Part shown: positions 7,920 through 17,884 of the stretch, piece by piece
How the letters are laid out: every line of letters begins with the position of its first letter
How positions within the stretch are numbered: the stretch's first letter is position 1
Assembly: GCA_963794995.1 (NCBI GenBank)
Contig: CAWCFV010000002.1
Location: 744,001-808,000, forward strand
Direction of reading: 5' to 3'
DNA length: 64,000 nucleotides
Source of the DNA: CAWCFV01 sp963794995
GTDB taxonomy: Bacteria; Actinomycetota; Actinomycetes; JACCUZ01
The notes under the pieces: generated by a model
Told to the model about the DNA's origin: nothing
The model's database searches: none
The model's input: the letters and a program-made list of their open reading frames with translations, nothing else
Made by a program: the position numbers and the translations under genes

Positions 7920-8534
7920 CTACTCCTGGTAGGCGTAGCGCTCGTCGCGCCACGGGTTGGCGCTGTTGTGGTAGCCGCGCTCCTCCCAGAAGCCGCGACG
8001 GTCCTCCACGAGGTACTCGATGGCGCGCACCCACTTGGCCGACTTCCAGGCGTACAACGACGGACACACCAGCCGGAGCGGGAAGCCGTGCTCGGCGGTC
8101 AGCGGACGGCCGTCGACGTGGGTGGCGAGCAGGGTGGACGGTGCCGCGAACGCCGCCATCGGCAGGTTGGCGGAGTAGCCGTACTCGGCCCACACCATGA
8201 CGTGACGCACGTCGGCCGCGGGCGGAGCCATCGCCAGCAGGTCCGAGGCGGCCACTCCGGACCACTCCAGGTCGCTCACGGTCCACTTGGTGACGCAGTG
8301 CAGGTCGCCGCGCCGGCTGGCCCGGGGCAGGGCGGCGAAAGCCTCGGCATCCAGCAGCAGCTCGGCGCCGTCGGCCGTGGCGCCGAACACCCGGAGGTCC
8401 CAGGTCTCCGGACGGTGCTTCGGGACCGGGCCGTAGTGGACCACCGGCCAGCCGTGCGCCGGCCGCTGCGCCGGCGGCAGCCCACGGGGCTGGGCGTCGC
8501 CCAGGCTCGGCAAGGCGTTGTCCCCGTCCGCCAC
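7920..8534 (-). CDS. Sulfite oxidase-like molybdopterin oxidoreductase
   Basis: 204-residue protein of the oxidoreductase molybdopterin-binding (SUOX-fold) family, shorter than true sulfite oxidases because it lacks the dimerisation domain. The conserved Mo-ligand Cys is in DLHCVTKWT (C80), and HPASRV-like positions are replaced by the family's VMVWAEYGYSANLPM and GFPLRLVCPSLYAWKSAKWV. The substrate is unknown. No twin-arginine signal is visible, so it is probably cytoplasmic. GTG 8534 has AGGA 8 nt upstream; ATG 8558 is an in-frame alternative. It converges on the kinase gene with only 4 bp between stops. Confidence 0.88.
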   Translation of the reverse strand: MADGDNALPSLGDAQPRGLPPAQRPAHGWPVVHYGPVPKHRPETWDLRVFGATADGAELLLDAEAFAALPRASRRGDLHCVTKWTVSDLEWSGVAASDLLAMAPPAADVRHVMVWAEYGYSANLPMAAFAAPSTLLATHVDGRPLTAEHGFPLRLVCPSLYAWKSAKWVRAIEYLVEDRRGFWEERGYHNSANPWRDERYAYQE

Positions 8535-8584
8535 CGTCGCATCCTGACAGACGGACATCTGCGGGCCGCGCCCGGCAGCCCGAC

Positions 8585-8590
8585 TAGTCT
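8585..8590 (+). promoter_or_regulatory. -10 element for leaderless DAHP synthase mRNA
   Basis: TAGTCT is followed by 7 nt and then GTG 8598. No ribosome binding site is present. Confidence 0.6.
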
Positions 8591-9609
8591 CGCGGGCGTG
8601 GTCGTGGTCATGCAGCCCGGTGCCTCCCCCGCCGACGTCGCCGCGGTCACCGCGCGGGTCGAGGCGGCAGGCGGCGAGGCGTTCGTCAGCCGGGGCGTGA
8701 CGCGGACGATCATCGGGCTGGTCGGGGACGTCGAGACGTTCTCCGGGCTCAACCTCCGCGCGATGCCCGGAGTCGCCGACGTCATGCGGGTGTCGGCGCC
8801 GTACAAGCTGGTGTCGCGCGTGCACCACCCGCAGATGTCCACGGTCTTCGTCGGTGGGGTGCCGATCGGCCCGGACACCTTCACCCTGATCGCCGGGCCG
8901 TGCGCGGTCGAGACCCCGCAGCAGACCCTCGAGGCCGCCGAGATGGCCAAGGCCGCCGGGGCGACGCTGCTGCGCGGCGGGGCGTACAAGCCACGCACCT
9001 CGCCCTACGCCTTCCAGGGCCTCGGCGAGGCCGGGCTCGAGATCCTCGCCGACGTGCGGGAGGCGACCGGGCTGCCCGTGGTCACCGAGGTCGTCGACGC
9101 CCACGACGTCGACCTGGTGGCGTCCTACGCCGACATGCTGCAGATCGGCACCCGCAACATGGCGAACTTCGCACTGCTGCAAGCGGTCGGGCAGTGCGGC
9201 AAGCCGGTCATGCTCAAGCGCGGCATGCAGGCCACCGTCGAGGAGTGGCTGATGGCGGCGGAGTACATCGCCCAGCGCGGCAACCTGGACATCGTCCTGT
9301 GCGAGCGCGGCATCCGCACCTTCGAGCGGTCCACCCGCAACACGCTCGACGTCAGCGCGGTCCCGGTCGCGCACGACCTGTCGCACCTGCCGGTGATCGT
9401 CGACCCGTCCCACTCCGGCGGCCGGCGCGACCTCGTCGTGCCACTGTCCCGGGCGGCGATCGCGGTCGGCGCCGACGGCATCATCGTCGACGTGCACCCG
9501 CACCCCGAGCAGGCGTTGTGCGACGGCCCGCAGGCGCTCGTCGACGACGACCTCCGGGCCCTCGCCGCCGCGGTGCGCCAGCTGCCCCCGCTGCTCGGCC
9601 GGCGACCGG

Positions 9610-10641
<1,032 letters not shown>

Positions 10642-10647
10642 CCGCCG

Positions 10648-10653
10648 ACCCTA
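10648..10653 (-). promoter_or_regulatory. -10 element for leaderless threonine aldolase mRNA
   Basis: TAGGGT on the minus strand ends 6 nt before GTG 10641. Confidence 0.6.
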
Positions 10654-10676
10654 TGCGGCAGGTGCCGCGGGGCCCG

Positions 10677-11996
10677 TCACCCGGTGCGGCGGTCCGCCAG
10701 CATCTCGGCCACGAGGAACGCCAGCTCGAGGGACTGCCCGTGGTTGAGCCGCGGGTCGCACGCCGTCTGGTAGCGCATCGGCAGGTCGGTCTCGCCGATG
10801 CCGCCGGCCCCGCCGAGGCACTCGGTGACGTCGTCGCCGGTGAGCTCCATGTGCAGGCCGCCGGGGTGGGTGCCGAGGGCGCGGTGCACCTCGAAGAAGC
10901 CGCGGACCTCCTCGATGACGTCGTCGAAGCGGCGGGTCTTGAGGCCGTCGGGCGCCTCGAAGGTGTTGCCGTGCATGGGGTCGCAGACCCACGCCACCGT
11001 CGCACCGCTCGCCGTCACCTTGTCGACGACCGCGGGCAGCGCCTCCCGGACCCGGGTGCAGCCCATCCTGGTCACGAAGGTGAGCCGGCCGGGCTCGTCG
11101 TCGGGGTTCAGCCGCTGGACGAGCTCCAGCGCGTCGTCGGGCGTCGTCGTCGGGCCGATCTTGACCGCCACCGGGTTGCGGATCGAGGCCGCGAACTCGA
11201 TGTGGGCCCCGTCGAGGGACCGCGTGCGCTCCCCCACCCACACCAGGTGGCCCGACACGTCGTAGGGCAGGCCGGTCCGCGAGTCGATGCGCGTCATGGC
11301 CCGCTCGTAGTCGAGCAGGAGCGCCTCGTGGCTGGAGTAGAGGTCGACGGTGCGGAACGCCTCGGGGTCGACCCCGGCAGCCGCCATGAACGCCAGCGCG
11401 CGGTCGATGTCGCGGGCCATCACCTCGTACTTCTGGTGCGCGGCGGCCGACGCGACGAAGCCCTGGTTCCAGGCGTGCACCTGGCGCAGGTCGGCCAGGC
11501 CGCCCTGGGTGAACGCGCGCACGAGGTTCAACGTCGCGGCGGAGGTGTTGTAGACGCGCAGCAGCCGCTGCGGGTCGGGGGTCCGCGACGCGGCCGAGAA
11601 CTCCAGCCCGTTGACCGCGTCACCGCGGTAGGACGGCAGCGTGACGCCGTCACGCGTCTCGGTGTCGGCGCTGCGCGGCTTGGCGAACTGCCCGGCGATG
11701 CGCCCGACCTTGACCACCGGCACCTGCGCGCCGTAGGTCAGCACGACGGCCATCTGCAGCAGGGTCTTGATCTTGTCCCGGATGGCGTCGGCGGTGGAGT
11801 CGACGAAGGTCTCGGCGCAGTCGCCGCCCTGCAGCAGGAAGGCCTCCCCCCGGGCGACCTCACCCAGCCGTTCCTTGAGCGCGTCGCACTCCCCGGCGAA
11901 GACCAGCGGCGGCAGCGCACGCAGCTGGCCGACGACGTCGTCGAGCACGGCCCGGTCGGGCCAGGCCGGCTGGTGCGCGGCGGGGCGGTCGGTCAC
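10677..11996 (-). CDS. aroG: 3-deoxy-7-phosphoheptulonate synthase, class II
   Basis: 439-residue class II (plant/mycobacterial type) DAHP synthase catalysing the same step as the type I enzyme 1 kb away, but with no sequence similarity to it. Recognisable stretches are LLQGGDCAETF, KVGRIAGQFAKPRS, SSHEALLLDYERAMTR, LVWVGERTRSLDGAHIEF, VAWVCDPMHGNTFE and GGLHMELTGDDVTECLGG. In M. tuberculosis the homologue is Rv2178c, two genes from pknL, which matches this neighbourhood. It is allosterically controlled by aromatic amino acids and forms a complex with chorismate mutase in mycobacteria. GTG 11996 is preferred over longer in-frame starts because TACGCT lies 6 nt upstream. Confidence 0.95.
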   Translation of the reverse strand: MTDRPAAHQPAWPDRAVLDDVVGQLRALPPLVFAGECDALKERLGEVARGEAFLLQGGDCAETFVDSTADAIRDKIKTLLQMAVVLTYGAQVPVVKVGRIAGQFAKPRSADTETRDGVTLPSYRGDAVNGLEFSAASRTPDPQRLLRVYNTSAATLNLVRAFTQGGLADLRQVHAWNQGFVASAAAHQKYEVMARDIDRALAFMAAAGVDPEAFRTVDLYSSHEALLLDYERAMTRIDSRTGLPYDVSGHLVWVGERTRSLDGAHIEFAASIRNPVAVKIGPTTTPDDALELVQRLNPDDEPGRLTFVTRMGCTRVREALPAVVDKVTASGATVAWVCDPMHGNTFEAPDGLKTRRFDDVIEEVRGFFEVHRALGTHPGGLHMELTGDDVTECLGGAGGIGETDLPMRYQTACDPRLNHGQSLELAFLVAEMLADRRTG

Positions 11997-12002
11997 CTCC
12001 CC

Positions 12003-12008
12003 AGCGTA
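12003..12008 (-). promoter_or_regulatory. -10 element of class II DAHP synthase gene
   Basis: TACGCT on the minus strand lies 6 nt before GTG 11996. The intervening GGGGAG is too close to the start to be a good ribosome site, so leaderless initiation fits better. Confidence 0.5.
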
Positions 12009-12148
12009 CGGGCGTCCCCGGGTCGCGCCGCGGCACCCGCCAGCGGGTGGACGACCGGAGGAAAGGGTGTGATCTGGGCCATAACCCCTAGCGCTGCCGC
12101 TCGTTGGCCCAGGGTGATCGACCCCCACGACCCGACCCCTGGAGAGTC

Positions 12149-13270
12149 ATGCGCCTCGCCCGACCCGCTGCCGTGACCGCGGCCGCCCTGTCGATGTCCC
12201 TGTCCGCCCTGGCGCTCACGGGCAGCCCGGCTGCCGCCGCCACGAACGACCCGCTCTACGCCAAGCAGTACGGCCCGCAGCAGGTGCGCGCCGAGCAGGC
12301 CTGGGCGACCAGCACCGGTGCGGGGGCGGTCATCGCGGTGGTCGACACCGGCGTCGACCTCGCGCACGCCGACCTCCAGGGCAAGCTCGTGCCGGGCGCC
12401 ACCTTCTCCGGCTGCGCCACCACCGGCCCGTGCGGGAACGGCGACTACCGGGGCCCCGACGGCGTGAACAACGGCGACGAGCACGGCACGCACGTGGCCG
12501 GGATCGCGGCCGCGGCCACCGGCAACGGCATCGGCATCGCCGGTGTCGCCCGGGACGCCAAGATCATGCCCGTGAAGGTCCTCGAGGACGGCAGCGGCTC
12601 CTTCGAGGAGATCGCCGCCGGCATCCGCTGGGCCGCCGACCACGGCGCCGACGTGGTCAACCTGAGCCTCGGCGCGGTCCAGGGTGTGCAGGCCCTGGTG
12701 ATCGCCGGTGTCATCACCGACGTCCAGGACGCCGTGAACTACGCGACGAGCAAGGGAGTGGCGGTCGTGGCCGCCGCCGGCAACGACTCGGTCCCGCTGT
12801 GCAACGAGCCCGGCTTCGACGCCAACGTGCTGTGCGTCGCGGCCACCGACAAGCGTGAGGCCCCGGCCGCCTACAGCTCGGGTGCCATCAAGCCCGACCT
12901 GATGTCGGTCTCCGCGCCCGGCGGCTCGCTGCTGCCGGTCTGCGGCGAGGACATCGTGTCCACGGTCCCGGCCGGCACCAGCTCCTCCGGTGCCGCCTGC
13001 GGCTACGGCGACAACTACGACGAGTACGCCGGGACCTCCATGGCGACCCCGCACGTCGCCGGCGTGGCAGCGCTGCTCGCCGCCCAGGGACGCAGCGTGG
13101 CGAACATCTTCGAGGCACTCACCAGCACGGCCCGCACCCCGGTCACCGGCACCCGCGGCGTCTGGGACCCGAAGTACGGCTACGGCATCGTCGACGCCGC
13201 GGCGGCGGTCGCCCACCCGGGCGCCGCCCAGGTCGCGCCCGCCAAGGGCAAGCGCGCCAAGAAGCACTGA
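12149..13270 (+). CDS. Secreted S8 family serine protease (subtilisin-like)
   Basis: 373-residue exported protease. A signal peptide (basic RLARP start, hydrophobic core, AAA-A cleavage site near residue 31) precedes the peptidase. The catalytic triad is Asp66 in VVDTGVD, His112 in HGTHVAG and Ser297 in GTSMATP. There is no propeptide of the usual I9 length; DPLYAKQYGPQQVRAEQAW follows the signal at once, as in fervidolysin-like actinobacterial subtilases. It ends in a Lys-rich tail (KGKRAKKH) and has no C-terminal helix, so it is not a mycosin. ATG 12149 has GGAGAG 3-8 nt upstream. A strong terminator region follows. Confidence 0.92.
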   Translation: MRLARPAAVTAAALSMSLSALALTGSPAAAATNDPLYAKQYGPQQVRAEQAWATSTGAGAVIAVVDTGVDLAHADLQGKLVPGATFSGCATTGPCGNGDYRGPDGVNNGDEHGTHVAGIAAAATGNGIGIAGVARDAKIMPVKVLEDGSGSFEEIAAGIRWAADHGADVVNLSLGAVQGVQALVIAGVITDVQDAVNYATSKGVAVVAAAGNDSVPLCNEPGFDANVLCVAATDKREAPAAYSSGAIKPDLMSVSAPGGSLLPVCGEDIVSTVPAGTSSSGAACGYGDNYDEYAGTSMATPHVAGVAALLAAQGRSVANIFEALTSTARTPVTGTRGVWDPKYGYGIVDAAAAVAHPGAAQVAPAKGKRAKKH

Positions 13271-13274
13271 GGTC

Positions 13275-13307
13275 GGGTCCGGACCTCCCGGCAGGTGGTC
13301 CGGACCC
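13275..13307 (+). terminator. Hairpin after the subtilase gene
   Basis: A perfect 11-bp stem (13275-13285 with 13297-13307) and an 11-nt loop lie 5 bp after the stop codon. There is no T-run, as is common in high-GC actinobacteria. Confidence 0.6.
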
Positions 13308-13333
13308 GTCGCACGGGGGTCAGGAGGGCGAAG

Positions 13334-13361
13334 GGCCGGACGGGTGCAGACCCGTCCGGCC
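13334..13361. terminator. Bidirectional hairpin between subtilase and pfkA
   Basis: A perfect 12-bp stem (13334-13345 with 13350-13361) and a GCAG tetraloop lie midway between two convergent genes, so the element can stop transcription from both sides. Confidence 0.75.
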
Positions 13362-13406
13362 ACTCGTCGTCACGCGGTCAGCCGGCCAGCTCGTCACGCA
13401 GTGTCA

Positions 13407-13427
13407 GCCGGTCAGCCGAAGAGCCGG

Positions 13428-13438
<11 letters not shown>
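13407..13438. repeat. 16-bp tandem duplication at the pfkA stop codon
   Basis: 13407-13422 and 13423-13438 are identical 16-mers with unit GCCGGTCAGCCGAAGA. The pfkA stop codon (13428-13430) is inside one copy, so the other copy carries the same stop-codon context past the end of the gene. A slipped-strand duplication is the simple explanation. Confidence 0.85.
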
Positions 13439-14453
<1,015 letters not shown>

Positions 14454-14460
14454 GGGGAGC

Positions 14461-14466
14461 ACCCTA
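14461..14466 (-). promoter_or_regulatory. -10 element for leaderless pfkA
   Basis: TAGGGT on the minus strand is followed by 7 nt and ATG 14453. It lies 10 bp from the divergent -10 box of the DUF1028 gene, so the two promoters overlap in a 35-bp spacer. Confidence 0.65.
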
Positions 14467-14476
14467 GGCACCCCGT

Positions 14477-14482
14477 TAGGGT
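14477..14482 (+). promoter_or_regulatory. -10 element for leaderless DUF1028 gene
   Basis: TAGGGT is followed by 6 nt and ATG 14489. It uses the same hexamer as divergent pfkA. Confidence 0.65.
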
Positions 14483-14488
14483 CCCGAC

Positions 14489-15301
14489 ATGACGTTCTCA
14501 GTCGTCGGACGCTCCGATGACGGCGCCGCGCTCGGCGTCGCCGTCGCCTCGAAGTTCCTCGCCGTGGGGGCGGCGGTGCCGGCCGCCGAGGCCGGCGTCG
14601 GCGCCGTCGCCACCCAGTCGTACGCGAACCTCGCCTACCGGCCCGACGGGTTGTCGATGATGCGCACCGGCCGCAGCGCCCGGGACACGCTGGACGCGCT
14701 CGTCGGGGCGGACGGGGGCCGGGCCCAGCGCCAGGCAGGCGTGGTCGACGCGCAGGGTGGCGCGGCCACCTACACCGGCGACGACTGCCATGCCTGGGCC
14801 GGTGGCCGCACCGGCGACGGGTACGCGGTGCAGGGCAACATCCTGGTCGGGCCCGAGGTCGTCGAGGCGATGGAGTCGGCCTGGGTCGCCTCGACCGGTT
14901 CGCCGCTGGCTGAGCGGCTGCTCGCCACGCTCGCCGCCGGCGACGACGCCGGCGGGGACCGGCGCGGGCGGCAGAGCGCGGCGCTGCTCGTCGTGCGAGC
15001 CGGCGGCGGGTACGGCGGTGAGTCCGACGTGGAGGTCGACCTGCGCTGCGACGACCACAGCGCGCCGGTCGGCGAGCTGCGACGGCTCTACGACCTGCAC
15101 CAGCTGTACTTCGGGCGGCCGGACCCGGCGACCCTGCTGCCGCTCGAGGGGCCGTTGGCCGAGGAGGTCACGGCGCTGCTGGCCGCGCTCGGGCATCCGA
15201 CGCTGGACGACTGGGCCGGGGTCGAGAACTTCGAGGAGCGGATGGTCGAGGGCAGCATCGACCCACTGGTGCTCGAGCAGCTGCGCGCGAAGGGGGCCTG
15301 A
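14489..15301 (+). CDS. DUF1028 family protein (Ntn-hydrolase-like)
   Basis: 270-residue protein of the DUF1028 family, related in fold to Ntn hydrolases. The opening MTFSVVGRSDDGAALGVAVASKFLAVGAAVP and the central GDDCHAWAGGRTGDGYAVQGNIL are diagnostic. The C-terminal part (about 195-270, RLYDLHQLYFGRPDP onward) is the domain often attached in this family. Activity is not established. It lacks a signal peptide. A glycerol kinase follows 4 bp after its stop, so the pair are almost surely co-transcribed from a leaderless promoter divergent to pfkA. This hints at a role beside glycerol/triose metabolism, but that is inference. Confidence 0.88.
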   Translation: MTFSVVGRSDDGAALGVAVASKFLAVGAAVPAAEAGVGAVATQSYANLAYRPDGLSMMRTGRSARDTLDALVGADGGRAQRQAGVVDAQGGAATYTGDDCHAWAGGRTGDGYAVQGNILVGPEVVEAMESAWVASTGSPLAERLLATLAAGDDAGGDRRGRQSAALLVVRAGGGYGGESDVEVDLRCDDHSAPVGELRRLYDLHQLYFGRPDPATLLPLEGPLAEEVTALLAALGHPTLDDWAGVENFEERMVEGSIDPLVLEQLRAKGA

Positions 15302-15305
15302 GCCG

Positions 15306-16769
15306 GTGGCCGTGCTCGCGATCGACGCCGGTACCACGGGGGTGACCGCCCTGGTCGTCGACGAGTCGGGCCGGGTCGTGTCCCGCGGGTACGAGGAGTT
15401 CCCGCAGCACTTCCCGCGTCCGGGCTGGGTCGAGCACGAGCCCGAGCAGATCTGGCAGGCCACGCTGGCCGCGAGCCGGCAGGCGCTTGCCGACCGGACG
15501 GTGACCGCGGTCGGGATCACCAACCAGCGGGAGACCGCGGTGCTCTGGGACCGGTCCTCGCTGGCCGCACCGCGGCGGGCTGTGGTGTGGCAGGACCGGC
15601 GGTCGGCCGCCGTGTGCGACCAGTTGCGCGAGGGCGGGCACGAGGACCGGGTCCGCGAGCTCACCGGCCTGCGCTTCGACCCGTACTTCACCGGCACCAA
15701 GCTCGCCTGGCTGGCGGAGAACGACCCGTCGTGGGCCGGGGTCACCGACGGGTCGGTGCTGGTCGGCACGGTGGACTCCTACCTCGTGGCCCGCCTCACC
15801 GGCGGCGCCCGGCACGTCACCGACGCCTCCAACGCCTCCCGCACGCTGCTGTTCGACCTCGCCACCGGCGACTGGTCCGACGAGCTGTGCGAGCTGCTCA
15901 CGGTGCCGCGTGCGGCGCTGCCCGAGGTCGTCCCGTCCTACGGCGAGGTGGGCCGTACCTCGCCGGCTGCCTTCCTCGGTCTCGACCTGCCGGTGGCCGG
16001 CATCGCCGGGGACCAGCAGGCGGCGCTGTTCGGGCAGGCCTGTTTCGCCGAGGGCGAGTCGAAGTGCACCTACGGCACCGGCTCGTTCGTCCTGGTGAAC
16101 ACCGGCGACACGCCGGAGCGTTCCGACGACGGGCTGCTCACGACGGTCGCGTGGATGGCGCCGGACCGCACGCTCACCTACGCCCTCGAGGGTGCGATCT
16201 TCGTGACGGGCTCGGCCGTGCAGTGGCTGCGGGACGGGCTGCGCATCGTCGACTCCGCGGCCGAGACCGAGGCTGTCGCGGCCTCCGTCCCGGACAGCGG
16301 CGGGGTGGTCTTCGTGCCCGCGCTCACCGGGCTCGGCGCGCCCGACTGGGATCCCGCGGCGCGCGGGACGATCCTCGGCATCACCCGCGGGACGACCCGG
16401 GCCCACCTCGTGCGCGCGACGCTGGAGGCGATCGCCTTCGAGGTCCGCGACGTCGTCGAGCTGCTCCCGCGGATCACGACGCTGCGGGTCGACGGCGGCG
16501 CCGCGGCCAACGACCTGCTCCTCCAGCTGCAGGCCGACACCCTCGACATGCCCGTCCAGCGGCCGGCACTGCTGGAGACCACCGGTCTGGGGGCTGCCTT
16601 CCTGGCCGGTCTCGGCACCGGCGTCTGGTCCTCCACCGACGAGCTCGCCTCCACCTGGGCGATGGACCGGGAGTTCACGCCGGCCGGCGTCGACGGGCAG
16701 CAGCGCGACGCCGCCTACCGCCGGTGGCGGGCGGCCGTCGAGCGCGCCAAGGGCTGGGCCGACCTCTAG
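15306..16769 (+). CDS. glpK: Glycerol kinase
   Basis: 487-residue FGGY-family kinase, converting glycerol and ATP to glycerol 3-phosphate. The N-terminal phosphate-binding loop AIDAGTTGVTALVVDESGRV, the substrate region GITNQRETAVLWDR, FDPYFTGTKLAWL, GIAGDQQAALFGQACF, TYGTGSFVLVNTG and the C-terminal LRVDGGAAANDLLLQLQAD match glycerol kinase better than xylulokinase. The GTG at 15306 is 4 bp after the DUF1028 stop. No glycerol facilitator or glpD is nearby, and its partner pfkA is divergent. The family N-terminus is slightly shorter than in E. coli GlpK. Confidence 0.88.
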   Translation: MAVLAIDAGTTGVTALVVDESGRVVSRGYEEFPQHFPRPGWVEHEPEQIWQATLAASRQALADRTVTAVGITNQRETAVLWDRSSLAAPRRAVVWQDRRSAAVCDQLREGGHEDRVRELTGLRFDPYFTGTKLAWLAENDPSWAGVTDGSVLVGTVDSYLVARLTGGARHVTDASNASRTLLFDLATGDWSDELCELLTVPRAALPEVVPSYGEVGRTSPAAFLGLDLPVAGIAGDQQAALFGQACFAEGESKCTYGTGSFVLVNTGDTPERSDDGLLTTVAWMAPDRTLTYALEGAIFVTGSAVQWLRDGLRIVDSAAETEAVAASVPDSGGVVFVPALTGLGAPDWDPAARGTILGITRGTTRAHLVRATLEAIAFEVRDVVELLPRITTLRVDGGAAANDLLLQLQADTLDMPVQRPALLETTGLGAAFLAGLGTGVWSSTDELASTWAMDREFTPAGVDGQQRDAAYRRWRAAVERAKGWADL

Positions 16770-16772
16770 CCG

Positions 16773-16860
16773 GTGCCGGACACGGACGACGGCGCAACAC
16801 GCCGATCAGCGCGTCGGGTCGGCCTAGCCCCTAGTACCGCCGTCGTTGGTGTCCGTGCAC
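16773..16860. repeat. Long imperfect inverted repeat upstream of the DUF559 gene
   Basis: Arms 16773-16794 and 16838-16860 are reverse complements at about 20 positions with one bulge and two central mismatches, around a 43-nt spacer. A second pairing (16809-16817 with 16863-16871, 9 bp perfect) is mutually interlocking with the first. The block starts 3 bp after the glpK stop and lies 80 bp before the next start codon. It could terminate glpK, form a switchable RNA, or be a miniature palindromic element. Confidence 0.7.
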
Positions 16861-16940
16861 AGCCGACGCGCCTCACCAGCGCCGTCCACAGGTCACCGCT
16901 CGCCCGAGGCACGGCACCTGGTGCAGGGCACCGTCGACGG

Positions 16941-17852
16941 ATGGATGTGGAGGACGCGGTCCGGGCGCTCGGCGGCGCGGCTCGCTGGCGCGAGCTTCGG
17001 CGCCTCGTCGGTCGGGCGGCGATGCGACGGGCCGTCGGCGAGGGCCGAGTCGTCGTGGAGCGGGGCGTCTGGCAGCTCCCGTCTCGAGACCGCGCGCTGA
17101 CGGCGGCCGTAGAGCTCAGAGGGACGCGCAGCCATCGATCGGCAGCCGCCTTCTGGGGCTTCGCCCTGCCGCCCACAGACGACCCGCGGCACGACGTCAC
17201 GGTGCCGTGGAAGGCCAAGCGGGCCCACGTCCCGGAGGACGTGCAGCTGCGGTACCGCGACATCGCCGACCACGAGCGGGCGGTCGGCGTCACGTCCGCC
17301 CTGACCACCGTGGTCGACTGCCTGCGAGATCTGTCGCTGCGCGAGGCGTTCTCGATCGGCGACTCGGCCCTGCGGTCGGGGCTGGTCGAGTTCGACGAGC
17401 TGGCAGTGTCCGTGGGGCGGTTGCGTGGGCCGGGTTGCCGGCGAGCCCGCGAGCGGCTGCTGCTGCTGGATGCCCGCGCAGCCAACGCCTTCGAGTCCTC
17501 GGCACGGGCGTTGCTGGTCGAGGCCGGACATCCAGGCTTCCGGCCACAGGTGACGATCCGTCACGACGGCCGATGGATCGGACGGGTCGATCTGGCGGAT
17601 CCACACCTGCGCATCGTCGTCGAGTGCGAGGGCTACGCGTTCCACAGCGACCGCGCTGCGTTCCGCAAGGACGCTGTCCGGTTCACGTCGCTGGTCGCGG
17701 CCGGCTGGCGTCCGCTGCGCTTCACCTGGGAGCAGGTGATGTTCGACCCCGACTGGGTGCGGGCCCGAGTCGCGGAGACGGTCGCGCTGGCCACGGCCGA
17801 GTCACCAAAGACGGCGAAGCGGCCCTCCGGAAGCCGTTCGAGGGCCGCTTAG
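16941..17852 (+). CDS. DUF559 (Vsr/endonuclease-like) protein with AbiEi-like N-terminus
   Basis: 303-residue protein with an N-terminal winged-helix-like segment similar in layout to AbiEi antitoxins (ALGGAARWRELRRLVGRAAMRRAV, then a short VxRGVWQL-type strand) and a C-terminal DUF559 domain of the PD-(D/E)XK/Vsr-like fold. The latter shows GRVDLADPHLRIVVECEGYAFHS with D, E and E in nuclease-like positions, followed by RKDAVRFTSLVAAGWRPLRFTWE. Such genes are abundant and scattered in actinobacterial genomes and have no established function. ATG 16941 begins the conserved part. No toxin partner (AbiEii) is adjacent. The last 36 bp form a terminator hairpin. Confidence 0.75.
   Translation: MDVEDAVRALGGAARWRELRRLVGRAAMRRAVGEGRVVVERGVWQLPSRDRALTAAVELRGTRSHRSAAAFWGFALPPTDDPRHDVTVPWKAKRAHVPEDVQLRYRDIADHERAVGVTSALTTVVDCLRDLSLREAFSIGDSALRSGLVEFDELAVSVGRLRGPGCRRARERLLLLDARAANAFESSARALLVEAGHPGFRPQVTIRHDGRWIGRVDLADPHLRIVVECEGYAFHSDRAAFRKDAVRFTSLVAAGWRPLRFTWEQVMFDPDWVRARVAETVALATAESPKTAKRPSGSRSRAA
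17817..17850. terminator. Terminator hairpin embedded in the end of a coding region
   Basis: A perfect 11-bp stem (17817-17827 with 17840-17850) and a 12-nt loop encode the last residues of the DUF559 protein and the first base of its stop codon. The convergent response regulator gene ends at 17885, so the hairpin can serve both strands. Confidence 0.7.
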
Positions 17853-17884
17853 CCTGTTACGCCGTCGTCAGTGCTCGGCGAGTG

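Noticed and set aside
12076..12086. An 11-mer GGGCCATAACC shared by the upstream regions of subtilase and pilin 1 (41694-41704)
   Set aside because: Distances to the start codons differ (62 and 13 nt) and in the pilin case it runs into the ribosome site, so a common regulatory role is unlikely.
12149..13270. Subtilase as a mycosin of a type VII secretion system
   Set aside because: It has no C-terminal transmembrane helix and no esx or ecc genes are nearby.
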